This document shows positions 18,397 to 28,395 of a stretch of DNA of 64,000 bases, piece by piece (positions within the stretch are counted from its first letter, which is position 1; each line of letters starts with the position of its first letter). Both the position numbers and the translations under genes were made by a program. This DNA comes from DATKFM01 sp963810485 (GTDB lineage Bacteria; Pseudomonadota; Alphaproteobacteria; Dongiales; Dongiaceae). The notes under the pieces are model-generated. The model did no database searches. It was given only the letters and a program-made list of their open reading frames with translations, and was not told where the DNA came from. The stretch covers positions 558,001-622,000 of the forward strand of contig CAWENQ010000005.1 in assembly GCA_963810485.1 (NCBI GenBank). Reading direction: 5' to 3'.

Positions 18397-19813
18397 CGAG
18401 CACCCCCCGCCGCCGTGGCCGATGGCGACTGCAGGGCCAGCACGGCGCGGCGGAACGCGTCGCCGCGCTCCTCGAAATTGGCGAACTGGTCGAAGGAAGC
18501 GCAGGCCGGCGACAGCAGCACCACGGCGCCCGGCTTCGCCTCGCGGCGGACCAAGTTGTGGGCGGCCGTGACGGCGGCATCGAGGGTGCCGCATTTGCTG
18601 AAGGCGACACGGCCGTGGAGCGCAGCGGCGAACCGCTCGGTCGCCTCGCCGATCAGGAAGGCATGGGCGATGCGCGGATAATAGGGCTCGAGCCCATCGA
18701 GGCCCGTCTCCTTGGCGCGGCCGCCGAGGATCCAGTAGATCGGCTGGTAGCAGGCGAGCGCCTTTTCGCGTGGCGTCGGCGTTGGTGGCCTTGCTGTCAT
18801 TGACATAGGCGACGTCGCCGATGGTGGCGATCAGCTCCTGCCGGTGCGCCAGCCCGGGGAAGGACTTGATGCCCGCGACGATCTTCTCCACCGCGATGTC
18901 GAGAGCGCGGCAGGCGGCATAGGCGGCGGCGATGTTCTGCCAGTTATGCAGGCCGGGCAGGCGCGGCGCGTCGGCCAGGGTCATGACGGCGCGGCCGTCG
19001 CCGGCAATGTCGTCGATCAGCCTGCCGGCTTCGGCATAGACGCCGCCGTCGGCGCGGTTCGCGGCGGAAATCGGAATGACGCGCTGCTGCTTCAGATCGG
19101 CGATCTTCTTGCGGATGCTGCGGCAATGCTCGTCGTCGATGCCGATGATCGGCCGCCTGCTTCGGTGTCTGCCGCTCGAAGATGCGCAGCTTGGCGGCGA
19201 CATAGCCGTCCATGCCGCCATGGCGGTCCAGATGATCGGGCGTGATGTTGAGGAGCACCGCCACGTCGAAGACCATCGAGGGCATCAGCTCGAGCTGGTA
19301 GGACGAGGCCTCCAGCACATAGACGCCGCGGGCATCCAACGGCTGCAGATCGAGCGCCGAAGTGCCGAGATTGCCGCCGACTTCCGTGCTGAGGCCCGCC
19401 TGCTTCAGGATATGGCCGATCAGCGAGGTGGTGGTCGACTTGCCGTTGGTGCCGGTGATGCCGACGAAGCGGGCGCCGGTATCGGCCCGCGCGAGCAGCT
19501 CCATGTCGCCGATGATGGCGCAGTCATGCTGCTTCGCCAGCACCGCCACCGGATGCGGCTTCGGGTGAGTGTGGGGAATGCCGGGGCTGAGCACCAACTC
19601 GCTCACCTCGGCCCAGTCGCAATGATGGAGATCGACCAGCGGAATGCCGGCTTCCGCCGCCTTGCCGTGCGAGGCGTTGTTATCGTCCCATGCCCAAACG
19701 CGCGCGCCATTGGCGGCGAGCACCTTCGCCGCGGCCATGCCCGAACGCGCCAGGCCGAACACCGCATAGGTGCGGCCGGTGACATCGGGAATATGAAAGC
19801 GCGCGTTGCTCAT
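18393..19813 (-). CDS. murD: UDP-N-acetylmuramoylalanine--D-glutamate ligase MurD, two apparent frameshifts
   Basis: MurD adds D-Glu to UDP-MurNAc-L-Ala. Three consecutive pieces in three frames together give a complete MurD of about 472 residues. Piece 1 is 19813 to about 19156, with FGLARSGMAAAKVL, ATP loop GITGTNGKSTTTSLIG and NITPDHLDRHGGMDGYVAAK. Piece 2 is about 19148-18772, with LPGLHNWQNIAAAYAACRAL and YVNDSKATNADAT. Piece 3 is about 18767-18393, with YWILGGRAKETGL and LLSPACASFDQFANFEERG. One extra base at each junction explains both shifts. Because MurD is essential and all flanking genes are intact, a sequence error is more likely than inactivation. Start at 19813, seven bases after mraY. 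Confidence 0.93.
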
Positions 19814-19820
19814 GCCCGTC

Positions 19821-20909
19821 CTAGCGCAGCTTCAGGGTGGCGAGTCCGGCCAGCGCCAGAATCGAGGCGATGATCCAGAAGCGGATGACGATGGTGGGCT
19901 CGGCCCAGCCCTTCTTCTCGTAATGGTGATGCAGCGGCGCCATGCGGAAGACGCGCTTGCCCGTGAGCTTGAACGAGGCCACCTGGACGATGACGGAGAC
20001 GGTCTCGAGAACGAACAGCCCGCCGATGATCAGCAGCACGAGCTCATGCTTGGTGACGACGCTGATGGCGCCGAGCGCGCCGCCGACCGACAGCGAGCCG
20101 GTGTCGCCCATGAACACCATGGCGGGCGGGGCGTTGAACCAGAGGAAGCCGAGGCCGGCGCCGATGAAGGCGCCGCAGAACACCGCGAGTTCGCCGGTGC
20201 CGTCGACATAGACGATCTGCAGATAGTTGGCGAAGACCGAATTGCCGACCAGGTAGGCGATCAGCGCGTAGCAGCCGACGGCGATCATCGCCGGCACGAT
20301 GGCCAGGCCGTCCAGCCCGTCGGTGAGATTCACCGCGTTCGAGGCGCCGACCATCACGAACATGGCGACGATGACGAAGAACCAGCCCAGCGGCAGCAGC
20401 AGATCCTTGACGAAGGGGATCGCCAGGCCGGTCTCGATATTCGGCGGCGCCAGCCAGACGATGGCGATGCCGGCGGCGATGCCGATGACGACTTGGGCGA
20501 TGAATTTGTCCCGGCTGCGCAGGCCGCGGCTGTTGCGCTTGGTGAGCTTCAGATAGTCGTCGCCGAAACCGATCAGGCCATAACCCAGGGTCACGAAGAT
20601 GACGACCCAGACATAGCCGTTGCTGAGATCGGCCCAGAGCAGGGTGGAGATCAGCAGCGACATTAGGATCAAGACGCCGCCCATGGTGGGCGTGCCCTGC
20701 TTGGTCAGCAGATGACTCTCCGGCCCGTCGCTGCGGATCGGCTGGCCCTCGCGCTGCTTCTTCTTCAGCCAGCGGATGGTGCGCGGCCCCATGATGAAGG
20801 CGATGATCAGCGCCGTGACCACGGCGCCGCCGCTGCGGAAGGTGATGTAGCGGAAGAGGTTGAACGCCGCGTTGTCGTCGGCCAGCGGGGCAAGCAGGTT
20901 GTAGAGCAT
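19821..20909 (-). CDS. mraY: phospho-MurNAc-pentapeptide transferase MraY
   Basis: This encodes 362 residues with about ten membrane helices. MraY transfers phospho-MurNAc-pentapeptide to undecaprenyl phosphate, making lipid I. Hallmarks are the loop KKQREGQPIRSDGPESHL followed by KQGTPTMGG, the Asp-rich FGDDYLKLTKRNSRGL, NLTDGLDGLAIVP, VFMGDTGSLSVGG and MAPLHHHYEKKGW. It lies 12 bases after murF and seven before murD. Confidence 0.98.
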   Translation of the reverse strand: MLYNLLAPLADDNAAFNLFRYITFRSGGAVVTALIIAFIMGPRTIRWLKKKQREGQPIRSDGPESHLLTKQGTPTMGGVLILMSLLISTLLWADLSNGYVWVVIFVTLGYGLIGFGDDYLKLTKRNSRGLRSRDKFIAQVVIGIAAGIAIVWLAPPNIETGLAIPFVKDLLLPLGWFFVIVAMFVMVGASNAVNLTDGLDGLAIVPAMIAVGCYALIAYLVGNSVFANYLQIVYVDGTGELAVFCGAFIGAGLGFLWFNAPPAMVFMGDTGSLSVGGALGAISVVTKHELVLLIIGGLFVLETVSVIVQVASFKLTGKRVFRMAPLHHHYEKKGWAEPTIVIRFWIIASILALAGLATLKLR

Positions 20910-20921
20910 TCTTGTTTTTCC

Positions 20922-22358
20922 TTATTGCCCGTTGACCGCCCGCGACAGGCCGCCGGCATCGAGCGCCTTCAGCGCCTCGACGATCGGTCCCATGCGGCTG
21001 CCGAGCGATCCCTTGACCAGCAGGATGTCGCCGGCGCGCACCGCTTCGAGCACCGCGGGCGACAGGCTGGCCGAGTCGTTGAAATGGGCGCCACGCAGGG
21101 CCGCCGGTAACGCCGCATACAGCGACGCCATCAGAGGCCCTGCGGTGAACACGAGGTCCACACCCGCCGCGGAGAGGTCGGCAGCGAGGTCGGCGTGTAG
21201 TTTTCCACCCTCGGGGCCCAGTTCGCGCATGTCGCCGAGAACGGCGATGCGGCGGGCGCCGCGGGCGGGTTTCGTCAGCGCCAGCACCTGGATCGCCGCG
21301 CGCATGGCGGCGGGGCTGGCGTTGTAGCTTTCGTCGATGATCTCGAAGCTGCCGCCGGCAAGGGCGACCTTCGAGCGTTGGCCGCGGCCCTTCAGCGCCT
21401 GCATTTGCGCCAGCGCGGCGGCGGCGACATCCACATCGACATTGAGGGACATGACGGCAGCCAGCACGGCCAGGCTGTTGACCGCCTGGTGCTGGCCGGC
21501 GGCGCCGACGGCGTACTCGATATCGCGGCCGAGGATGCGGGCGCGAATGCGGCCGCCATTGCCCTCGGCGGCATAGTCGATCAGGCGCGCTGTTGCTTCT
21601 GCATGGCTGCCGAAGCCGATGATGCGGTTGATGTCCTGGCGGCGGGCGTGATCGGCAAGGCGGTCGAAATACTCGTTGTCGCGGTTGAGGATGGCGATGC
21701 CGTCCTTAGGCAGGCCTTCGAAGATTTCCGCCTTGGCGTCGGCGATGGCTTCGACCGACTCGAAAAACTCCAGATGCGCCGGCGCGACATTGGTAATGAT
21801 GGCGATCTCCGGCCGCACCTGTTTCGACAGCGGCCCGATCTCGCCCGCATGATTCATGCCGAGCTCGAACACGCCGAAGCGCGACGCACGCGGCATGTTG
21901 GCCAGGCTCAGCGGCACGCCCCATTGATTGTTCAGGTTGCCCGTCGTCGCATAGGTGCTGCCGGCCGTGGCCAGGGCGAGACGCAGCGCCTCCTTGGTGC
22001 TGGTCTTGCCGACGCTGCCGGTGACGGCGACGAACTTCGCCTTGGTGCGCGCCCTGGCGGCTTGGCCCAGCGCTTCCAGGGCAGTCATGGTGTCGTTGAC
22101 CAGCAGCAGCGGCGCGTCGCTAGAGAGATTTTCCGGCATGCGATGTACGACCGCGGCGGCCGCGCCGCCTTTCAGCGCGCCGGCGATGAAATCATGGCCA
22201 TCGAAATGCGGGCCCTTGAGCGCGACGAACAGGTCGCCCGGCTGGGCCGTGCGGCTGTCGATGGCGACGCGGCGCGCCGACCAGTCGCTGGTGGCATGGC
22301 CGCCCGTGGCCTTCACGGATTCATCTGTTGTCCACAGGATGTCGGCTGCTGCGGCCAT
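20922..22358 (-). CDS. murF: UDP-MurNAc-tripeptide--D-Ala-D-Ala ligase MurF
   Basis: This encodes 478 residues. MurF attaches D-Ala-D-Ala to complete the UDP-MurNAc-pentapeptide. The N-terminal domain has the SRTAQPGDLFVALKG motif, the ATP loop is VTGSVGKTSTKEALRLAL, and the middle has NLNNQWGVPLSLANMP and FELGMNHAGEIGPLS. The C-terminal domain contains DESYNASPAAMRAAI and VLGDMRELG. The start at 22358 is two bases beyond the murE stop. Confidence 0.97.
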   Translation of the reverse strand: MAAAADILWTTDESVKATGGHATSDWSARRVAIDSRTAQPGDLFVALKGPHFDGHDFIAGALKGGAAAAVVHRMPENLSSDAPLLLVNDTMTALEALGQAARARTKAKFVAVTGSVGKTSTKEALRLALATAGSTYATTGNLNNQWGVPLSLANMPRASRFGVFELGMNHAGEIGPLSKQVRPEIAIITNVAPAHLEFFESVEAIADAKAEIFEGLPKDGIAILNRDNEYFDRLADHARRQDINRIIGFGSHAEATARLIDYAAEGNGGRIRARILGRDIEYAVGAAGQHQAVNSLAVLAAVMSLNVDVDVAAAALAQMQALKGRGQRSKVALAGGSFEIIDESYNASPAAMRAAIQVLALTKPARGARRIAVLGDMRELGPEGGKLHADLAADLSAAGVDLVFTAGPLMASLYAALPAALRGAHFNDSASLSPAVLEAVRAGDILLVKGSLGSRMGPIVEALKALDAGGLSRAVNGQ

Positions 22359-22360
22359 GG

Positions 22361-23866
22361 CTACTTCGCCGCCTTGCCGGCGGAGCCGGCAGCGCTGCCG
22401 CCAAGCGCGATCGCGGCCTTGCGCGCCACTTGGGCATCGTCGAACGGCAGCGTCTTGTCGCCGACAATCTGATAAGTCTCATGACCCTTGCCGGCGATGA
22501 CCAGGATGTCGCCGGCGCTGAGTGCGGCGACCGCGGCGCCGATCGCCTCGGCGCGATCGCCGATTTCCCGCGCATTCTTGCTGCCCGCCAGGATCTCCGC
22601 GCGGATACGCGCGGGATCCTCGCTGCGCGGATTGTCATCGGTGACGATGATGTCGTCTGCCAGCAGCTCGGCGATCTCGCCCATCTGCGGCCGCTTGCCC
22701 TTGTCCCGGTCGCCGCCGCAGCCGAACACGACAGACAGGCGGTGGCCGGTATGGGGCCGCAGCGCGCCGAGCACGGCGCTCAAGCCTTCGGGCTTGTGGG
22801 AATAGTCGACATAGATGGCGGCGCCCGACGGATGAAGCGCCACCAGTTCCAGCCGGCCGCGCACGCCGGTCAGCGTCGTCGCGGCCTGCATGACTTTATC
22901 TGTGTCGCCGCCGCCGCCGATCACGAGACCCAGCGCCGCCAGCAGGTTGAATCCCTGAAAGGCGCCGGGAACGGGGAAAGCAATGTCGAAGTTGCGGCCG
23001 AAAGCGGCGATCGTCAGGTCCTGCCCATCGGTGCGGGAATGGGCGCTGACGATGCGGAGATCGCCGGCTTTCTGCCCAAAGGAGACGATTTTCAGTTTGC
23101 GGACGCGGCACAGCTCGGCCAGCGGCGCGAATTCCGGCGCATCGGCGTTCAGCACCGCAAGCCCGCCGTCGCGCAGGATGTCAGCGAACAGCCGGCGCTT
23201 GGCGGCGAAATAGGCTTCGAGCGTGCCGTGATAATCCAGGTGATCACGGCTGAGATTGGTGAAGGCGGCGGCCTGCACGCGTACGCCGTCGAGGCGGAAC
23301 TGATCAAGGCCATGGCTGGAGGCCTCCATCGCCAGATGATCGATGCCGGCGTCGGCCAGCTCGGCGAGCTGCTTATGCAGGGCAACCGGGTCGGGTGTGG
23401 TCAGGGCGCCGTCAATATGGCGATCCGGCAACACCACGCCGAGCGTGCCCAGGCTGGCGGCCTGATGCCCCAGGCGCGTCCAGAGCTGGCGGGTGAAATC
23501 GGCCGTGGAGGTCTTGCCGCTGGTGCCGGTGATGGCGGCGATAGTCTTCGGCTGACGGGCGTAGAAGGCCGCTGAAAGCAGCGCCAGCCGGCGGCGCGCG
23601 TTGCTGTCGCGGAGCACTGCGACGCTGGCGGGCAGATCGCCCAGCATTGTCTCGGCGGGCGCCAGCACGGCCACGGCGCCGCGCTTCACCGCGTCAGCGA
23701 CGAACTGGCTGCCGTCGGCGCGGCTGCCGGGCAGGGCGGCGAACAGATAGCCGGCCCGCACCTGGCGCGAATCCGCGGTCACGCCGCTGATGTCGAGATC
23801 GGCGCGTCCCGTGCCTGCCTGCCAGATGTTCGATGCCGTGCCGATAAGTTCCTCCAACCGGGCCAT
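22361..23866 (-). CDS. murE: UDP-MurNAc-L-Ala-D-Glu:meso-diaminopimelate ligase MurE
   Basis: This encodes 501 residues. The ATP loop is ITGTSGKTST (112-121), where Ser replaces the common Asn. The carbamylated Lys is expected at about 223 in AAKRRLF, and NLSRDHLDYHGT precedes it. DNPR at 411-414 is the motif that selects meso-diaminopimelate over Lys, consistent with a Gram-negative wall. The C-terminal domain includes VIAGKGHETYQ. The start at 23866 is two bases after the ftsI stop. Confidence 0.97.
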   Translation of the reverse strand: MARLEELIGTASNIWQAGTGRADLDISGVTADSRQVRAGYLFAALPGSRADGSQFVADAVKRGAVAVLAPAETMLGDLPASVAVLRDSNARRRLALLSAAFYARQPKTIAAITGTSGKTSTADFTRQLWTRLGHQAASLGTLGVVLPDRHIDGALTTPDPVALHKQLAELADAGIDHLAMEASSHGLDQFRLDGVRVQAAAFTNLSRDHLDYHGTLEAYFAAKRRLFADILRDGGLAVLNADAPEFAPLAELCRVRKLKIVSFGQKAGDLRIVSAHSRTDGQDLTIAAFGRNFDIAFPVPGAFQGFNLLAALGLVIGGGGDTDKVMQAATTLTGVRGRLELVALHPSGAAIYVDYSHKPEGLSAVLGALRPHTGHRLSVVFGCGGDRDKGKRPQMGEIAELLADDIIVTDDNPRSEDPARIRAEILAGSKNAREIGDRAEAIGAAVAALSAGDILVIAGKGHETYQIVGDKTLPFDDAQVARKAAIALGGSAAGSAGKAAK

Positions 23867-23868
23867 TC

Positions 23869-25608
23869 TCAGTCCGCGGCACTCACCGTGACGAAGAGAT
23901 CGTTCACTTCTTCAGCTTCCGTGTCGGGTACGCGAGGCAGGCCGACCAGCGGCGCCACGCGCTCGACGATGTTGTGCACGGCGGGTGCGGCAACCCAGCC
24001 GCCGGTCGCATAACCGTGGGAATGCTCATTGGGTTGCGGCTCATCCACCATGATGAGGAAGGCGTAGCGCGGATCGTTCATCGGAAAGGCGCCGACGAAC
24101 GAAGCGACGCGCGAGTTCTCGCTATAGCCGTTGCCCTTCTGCTTGTCGGCGGTGCCGGTCTTGCCGCCGACAATGTAGCCGGCGACATCGGCGAACTTGC
24201 CGGTGCCGCCCTGCACCACCAGGCGCAGGAGTTGCCGCATCTTTTCCGACGTCTCTTCGCGGATAATGCGGCGGCCGGGCGCGGGATCGTCGGAGTCGCG
24301 CTTCATCAGCGTCATCGGCCGCAGCAGGCCGCCATTGACGACGGCCGCCACGCCGCTGACGAGATGCAGCGGCGTCACGGCGAGACCATGGCCGTAGGCA
24401 ATGGTCATCGTGTTGATCGGCTTCCAGTCCGACGGGTACATCGGCTTGCCACGCTCGGGCAGCTCCAGCGGCACCTGCTTGAAGAAGCCGAGCCGGTTCA
24501 TGAACAGCTGCTGCCGCTCGGTACCGGCCTGTTCGGCCATCTTCGCCGAGCCGATGTTCGACGAATACATGAAGATCTCGGGCACGGTGAGCCAACGGTT
24601 CTTCGGCTTGAAGTCGGTGATGGTGAAGCCGCCGATGCGGATCGGCTTGCGCGCGTCGAACCCGTCATTCAGGCTGACGATGCCGGCATCCAGCGCCATC
24701 GCCGTGTTGAAGATCTTGAAGGTGGAGCCCATCTCGTAGACGCCGAGCGCGTTGCGGTTGAAGCGCGATTCCTCCGAAGCGACGCCCGCATCGTTGGGAT
24801 CGAAATCCGGCAGCGAGACCATGCCAAGGATTTCGCCGGTGCGGATATCCAGCAGCACGCCGGCGCCGCCGATGGCGGTGAAATCGGCGATCGCCTTGCC
24901 CAGTTCCTCGCGCAGGATATTCTGGATGCGGAGATCGATCGACAGCGTGACCGGGCGGCCGCCCTGGCGCAGCGTCTCGTCGAACGACTGCTCGATACCC
25001 GAGAGGCCGCGATTGTCCACGTCGGCAAAGCCGACCACATGGGCCGTCAAGCTGCCCTGGGGATAGACGCGCCGCTCCTCGCGCTGGAAATAGAAGCCCG
25101 GCAGGCCGAGGCGGTTGACGGCCTCGTGCTGCCGCGGCGTCAGGCCACGCTTGACCCAAACGAAGGAACGGTCGCTGGTGAGTTTCTCCAGGAGGTCGAT
25201 CGGGTCCACATCCGGCAGCGCCTGGCTGATCTTGGTGGCGGCTTCCTCGATATCGATGACCTGCTGCGGATTGACATAGAGGGACGCGGTGACCAGGTTG
25301 GTGGCGAGGACCACGCCGTTCCGGTCGCGGATCTCGCCACGCTCCGGCTGCGCGCCATCAGGCGCCAGGACCGTCAGGCGCGGCTCCGCGCCGTCGGACA
25401 GCAGCGACACCGTGACCAGCCGGGCGGCAATGACAAAGAACGCCAGCGTGAACATGGCGGCGCCGAACAGCAGGCGCGAGCGGCCGATCTCGATCGCCCG
25501 CTTGGCGTTGCCGTCGAGGAGTAGCGTGTCGTCGCGGCGCGCTGTCCGGGAATCGACGGCGGCGGCGGCGCGGAACTGAAATGCCGGGGAATGCGCTGTG
25601 CCGGTCAT
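23869..25608 (-). CDS. ftsI: septal peptidoglycan transpeptidase FtsI (PBP3)
   Basis: This encodes 579 residues, a class B penicillin-binding protein that cross-links septal peptidoglycan. A cytoplasmic tail and one membrane helix (about 46-70) precede the pedestal domain. The transpeptidase motifs are all present: STFK with catalytic Ser295, SSN at 349-351 and KTG at 483-485. It overlaps ftsL by four bases and is followed by murE after two bases. Confidence 0.97.
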   Translation of the reverse strand: MTGTAHSPAFQFRAAAAVDSRTARRDDTLLLDGNAKRAIEIGRSRLLFGAAMFTLAFFVIAARLVTVSLLSDGAEPRLTVLAPDGAQPERGEIRDRNGVVLATNLVTASLYVNPQQVIDIEEAATKISQALPDVDPIDLLEKLTSDRSFVWVKRGLTPRQHEAVNRLGLPGFYFQREERRVYPQGSLTAHVVGFADVDNRGLSGIEQSFDETLRQGGRPVTLSIDLRIQNILREELGKAIADFTAIGGAGVLLDIRTGEILGMVSLPDFDPNDAGVASEESRFNRNALGVYEMGSTFKIFNTAMALDAGIVSLNDGFDARKPIRIGGFTITDFKPKNRWLTVPEIFMYSSNIGSAKMAEQAGTERQQLFMNRLGFFKQVPLELPERGKPMYPSDWKPINTMTIAYGHGLAVTPLHLVSGVAAVVNGGLLRPMTLMKRDSDDPAPGRRIIREETSEKMRQLLRLVVQGGTGKFADVAGYIVGGKTGTADKQKGNGYSENSRVASFVGAFPMNDPRYAFLIMVDEPQPNEHSHGYATGGWVAAPAVHNIVERVAPLVGLPRVPDTEAEEVNDLFVTVSAAD

Positions 25609-26153
25609 TGGTCGGCATTCACTTTCTGCAGGAGATCGCCGATGGGATCGTCGGTCTGTTCGACGGGGACGTCCTGCGTCGTGGCGGCAGCGGGCTTGGC
25701 GGCCGGCGGCGGCATTTCGGTGCTCGCGGCCGGTACCGCGTCATTGGCAGGCGTTGCGGCAGAAGGCGGCGTGGCGCTCGCAACGGGAGCCTCCGGCGGT
25801 GGCGTCACAACAGCCGCCTCCGGCGGCGAGGCGGGCAGAGCCTGCTGGAAGCCATCGCCTTCGGCCACCAGCGGCGCCAGGCGCAGCGGCAGATCCTCGA
25901 TGCGGATCATCTGCTCGGCCGCCAGCGGCTGCAGCGGCAGATGGCGGCGCGCCAGATCGGCCAGCCGCGACGGATTGGTGAGATAGCTCCAATCCGCCTG
26001 CAGGGCATGGAGGCGTTCGCGCTCCTCGACGATCCGCCGGTTCACTGTGTTCAACTCTTCTTCCAGCGCAGCGACGCGATAGGACACCTGGAACAGGCCG
26101 AAGCCCGCCGCGATCGCCAGGACGGCCCAGATCAGGGTGGCGCGGGTGATCAT
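25605..26153 (-). CDS. ftsL: cell division protein FtsL
   Basis: This encodes 182 residues starting MITRATLIWAVLAIAAGFGL, with a single membrane helix at about 5-25. A short coiled coil (VAALEEELNTVNRRIVEERER) and the segment LQADWSYLTNPSRLADLARRHL follow, as in alphaproteobacterial FtsL. The last about 80 residues form a Pro/Ala-rich tail that is longer than usual. FtsL forms the FtsQBL complex that activates FtsWI. Its position between rsmH and ftsI, with four-base overlaps on both sides, supports the call. Confidence 0.92.
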   Translation of the reverse strand: MITRATLIWAVLAIAAGFGLFQVSYRVAALEEELNTVNRRIVEERERLHALQADWSYLTNPSRLADLARRHLPLQPLAAEQMIRIEDLPLRLAPLVAEGDGFQQALPASPPEAAVVTPPPEAPVASATPPSAATPANDAVPAASTEMPPPAAKPAAATTQDVPVEQTDDPIGDLLQKVNADQ

Positions 26154-27109
26154 GCGGCCCTCCGGTCGCCGGGCGCCGCCAGCCGCTCCGCCGCGCGCAG
26201 CCGCGCCGAGCGTGCCCGCGGATTGCGCGCGATCTCATCTTCGCCGGCCGTGCGGCCATTTTGCGGCAGCAAGCGGAACGACGGTGCGGCATCATTGGCA
26301 CTTTCAGGCGGCAGATGGCGGGAACGGCGGGGCGCCGCTCCGGAATGGTCGCGCAGGAAATTCTTCACCTGCCGGTCTTCGAGGGAGTGGAAGGTGACGA
26401 CAGCCAGCCGGCCGCCGGTCTTCAGCAGCGCCTCGGCGGCGTGCAATCCGCGCTCGAGTTCGCCGAGCTCGTCATTCACATGGATGCGCAGCGCCTGGAA
26501 CGTGCGGGTCGCCGGATCGATGCCGTCGGCGCCGCGGCCGGGATTGACGCGGCGGACGGTCTCCGCCAGCTCCAGCGTGCGGGAGAAGGGCTTTGTCTTG
26601 CGCGCATTCACGATAGCGCGGGCAATCACGCGGGCGCGCCGTTCTTCGCCGAAATTGAAGATGATATCAGCGAGCTCGCCCTCGCCGGCATGATTGACGA
26701 TGTCGGCCGCGCTCGGGCCGCTGCTCTCCATGCGCATGTCCAGCGGGCCGTCGAAGCGGAAGGAGAAGCCGCGCTCCGCCTGGTCGATCTGCATGGAGGA
26801 GACGCCGATATCGAGCGCGATGCCGTCGGCGCCGGCAACGCCTTCGGACACCAGCAGCTCGCGCATCTCGCCGAAGCGGCCCTGCTTCAGATGCAGCCGG
26901 CCGGCATAGCTGGCGCTCATCGTGGCGCCGCCTGATATCGCCTGAGGATCCCGATCGATGGCCCAGACGGTGCAGTCGGCGCTTTCCAGGATGGCGCGCG
27001 AATAACCGCCCGCGCCGAAAGTCCCGTCGATGTAGATGCCGCCGGCGCGTGGCGCCAGCGCTTCGATCACATCGCGGAGTAGCACGGGGGTGTGGGCGGC
27101 GGCATTCAT
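26150..27109 (-). CDS. rsmH: 16S rRNA m4C1402 methyltransferase RsmH (MraW)
   Basis: This encodes 319 residues. RsmH N4-methylates C1402 of 16S rRNA using S-adenosylmethionine. The N-terminus HTPVLLRDVIEAL, the SAM loop IDGTFGAGGYSRAIL, GIALDIGVSSMQIDQAERGFSF and RTFQALRIHVNDELGEL are standard. The tail VTFHSLEDRQVKNFL completes the fold. It overlaps mraZ and ftsL by four bases each. Confidence 0.97.
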   Translation of the reverse strand: MNAAAHTPVLLRDVIEALAPRAGGIYIDGTFGAGGYSRAILESADCTVWAIDRDPQAISGGATMSASYAGRLHLKQGRFGEMRELLVSEGVAGADGIALDIGVSSMQIDQAERGFSFRFDGPLDMRMESSGPSAADIVNHAGEGELADIIFNFGEERRARVIARAIVNARKTKPFSRTLELAETVRRVNPGRGADGIDPATRTFQALRIHVNDELGELERGLHAAEALLKTGGRLAVVTFHSLEDRQVKNFLRDHSGAAPRRSRHLPPESANDAAPSFRLLPQNGRTAGEDEIARNPRARSARLRAAERLAAPGDRRAA

Positions 27110-27567
27110 TTGCCGCCGTCCTGCCGCAGCTTCAGCGTGCGGCCTTTCTCCAGCGCCCGCTTGCGCGCTTCGGATTTGTAGGGTTCGAACTTTGCCGGCG
27201 ACCAGATCTCGAAACTCGAGCCGCGCCCGACGAATGCCGCGGCTTCGCCGATGCCGGCGTGGGCGGTCAGCGACTCCGGCAGCATGATGCGGCCTTCGCC
27301 GTCGAAGGCGAGCTGCTTGGCGTCGGAGAACAGCGTCGCCGTTAGGTCGTCATTCTCATCGGAGAACAGTTCGCCGTTGCTGAGCTCGCTGCTCAGCCGC
27401 TGAAACCAGTCGATCCCAGCGCATTGGATGGCGGGAAACTTCATCGACGGGCTGGCGATGATGCCGTGGAAGGACAGGCCCTGCAGCGCCGCGCGAAAAC
27501 TGGCGGGAACCGACACGCGTCCCTTGCTGTCGATCTTGTTCACAAAGGTGTCGAGGAACAGAGCCAT
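27106..27567 (-). CDS. mraZ: transcriptional regulator MraZ
   Basis: This encodes 153 residues starting MALFLDTFVNKIDSKGRVSV at 27567. An upstream extension of the frame to 27684 is not protein-like. MraZ has two AbrB-like DNA-binding repeats: NKIDSKGRVSVPASFR in the first and FDGEGRIMLPESLTAHAGI in the second. In E. coli MraZ binds repeated TGGG-containing sites upstream of its own gene and represses the dcw operon. A matching array lies at 27685-27746. It is the first gene of the cluster. Confidence 0.95.
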   Translation of the reverse strand: MALFLDTFVNKIDSKGRVSVPASFRAALQGLSFHGIIASPSMKFPAIQCAGIDWFQRLSSELSNGELFSDENDDLTATLFSDAKQLAFDGEGRIMLPESLTAHAGIGEAAAFVGRGSSFEIWSPAKFEPYKSEARKRALEKGRTLKLRQDGGK

Positions 27568-27684
27568 TGGGCGTACAGCCGTCTCCCCCTTTGAACCGCT
27601 CGCCCCGAATCTGTCCGGGTTCAGGGTGGCGGCCTGCCATGCTCCATTTCCCCTGGCGGCACGGCTGATCGGCGATTTTGCCAA

Positions 27685-27746
27685 TGGGAGATTGGGATAT
27701 CATGGGATACTATGGGCGTCAATGGGCTGAAACAGTAATTCGTGGG
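27685..27746. promoter_or_regulatory. MraZ operator array (TGGG boxes with 10-bp period)
   Basis: TGGG begins at 27685, 27693, 27703, 27713, 27723 and 27743 on the plus strand. From 27693 on the spacing is exactly 10 bp, with the 27733 position missing. The array is 118 bp upstream of the mraZ start. Repeats of one helical turn with a TGGG core match the known MraZ binding mode. The mraZ promoter is probably within or just beyond this array, but I could not assign -35 and -10 boxes. Confidence 0.8.
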
Positions 27747-27951
27747 AAAATTCAGGCAGTTAACAGAGATTTCCCAGAAGTTACCAAGCGCTCCAAAGAT
27801 CGTCTTACAACTCCATGACAAGACGCGGAGAAATGGCCGTGAACGAATCGGCAATCACAATGTTGCTTGAAAGTTCTCATTTAAGCAAGATTTAGTATGC
27901 GGCCTTACGCATCTTCCCAAATCTAGTTACCGCATTTGAACAGAAAAAGAA

Positions 27952-28348
<397 letters not shown>

Positions 28349-28395
28349 AGCATCAGGTAGGCGCTGCCGGAGCCCGCGTCAATCGCGGGTTTGGC

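Noticed and set aside
18393..19813. Programmed frameshifting in murD
   Set aside because: There is no slippery heptamer at either site, and the same kind of change recurs in five unrelated genes, so error is the simpler explanation.
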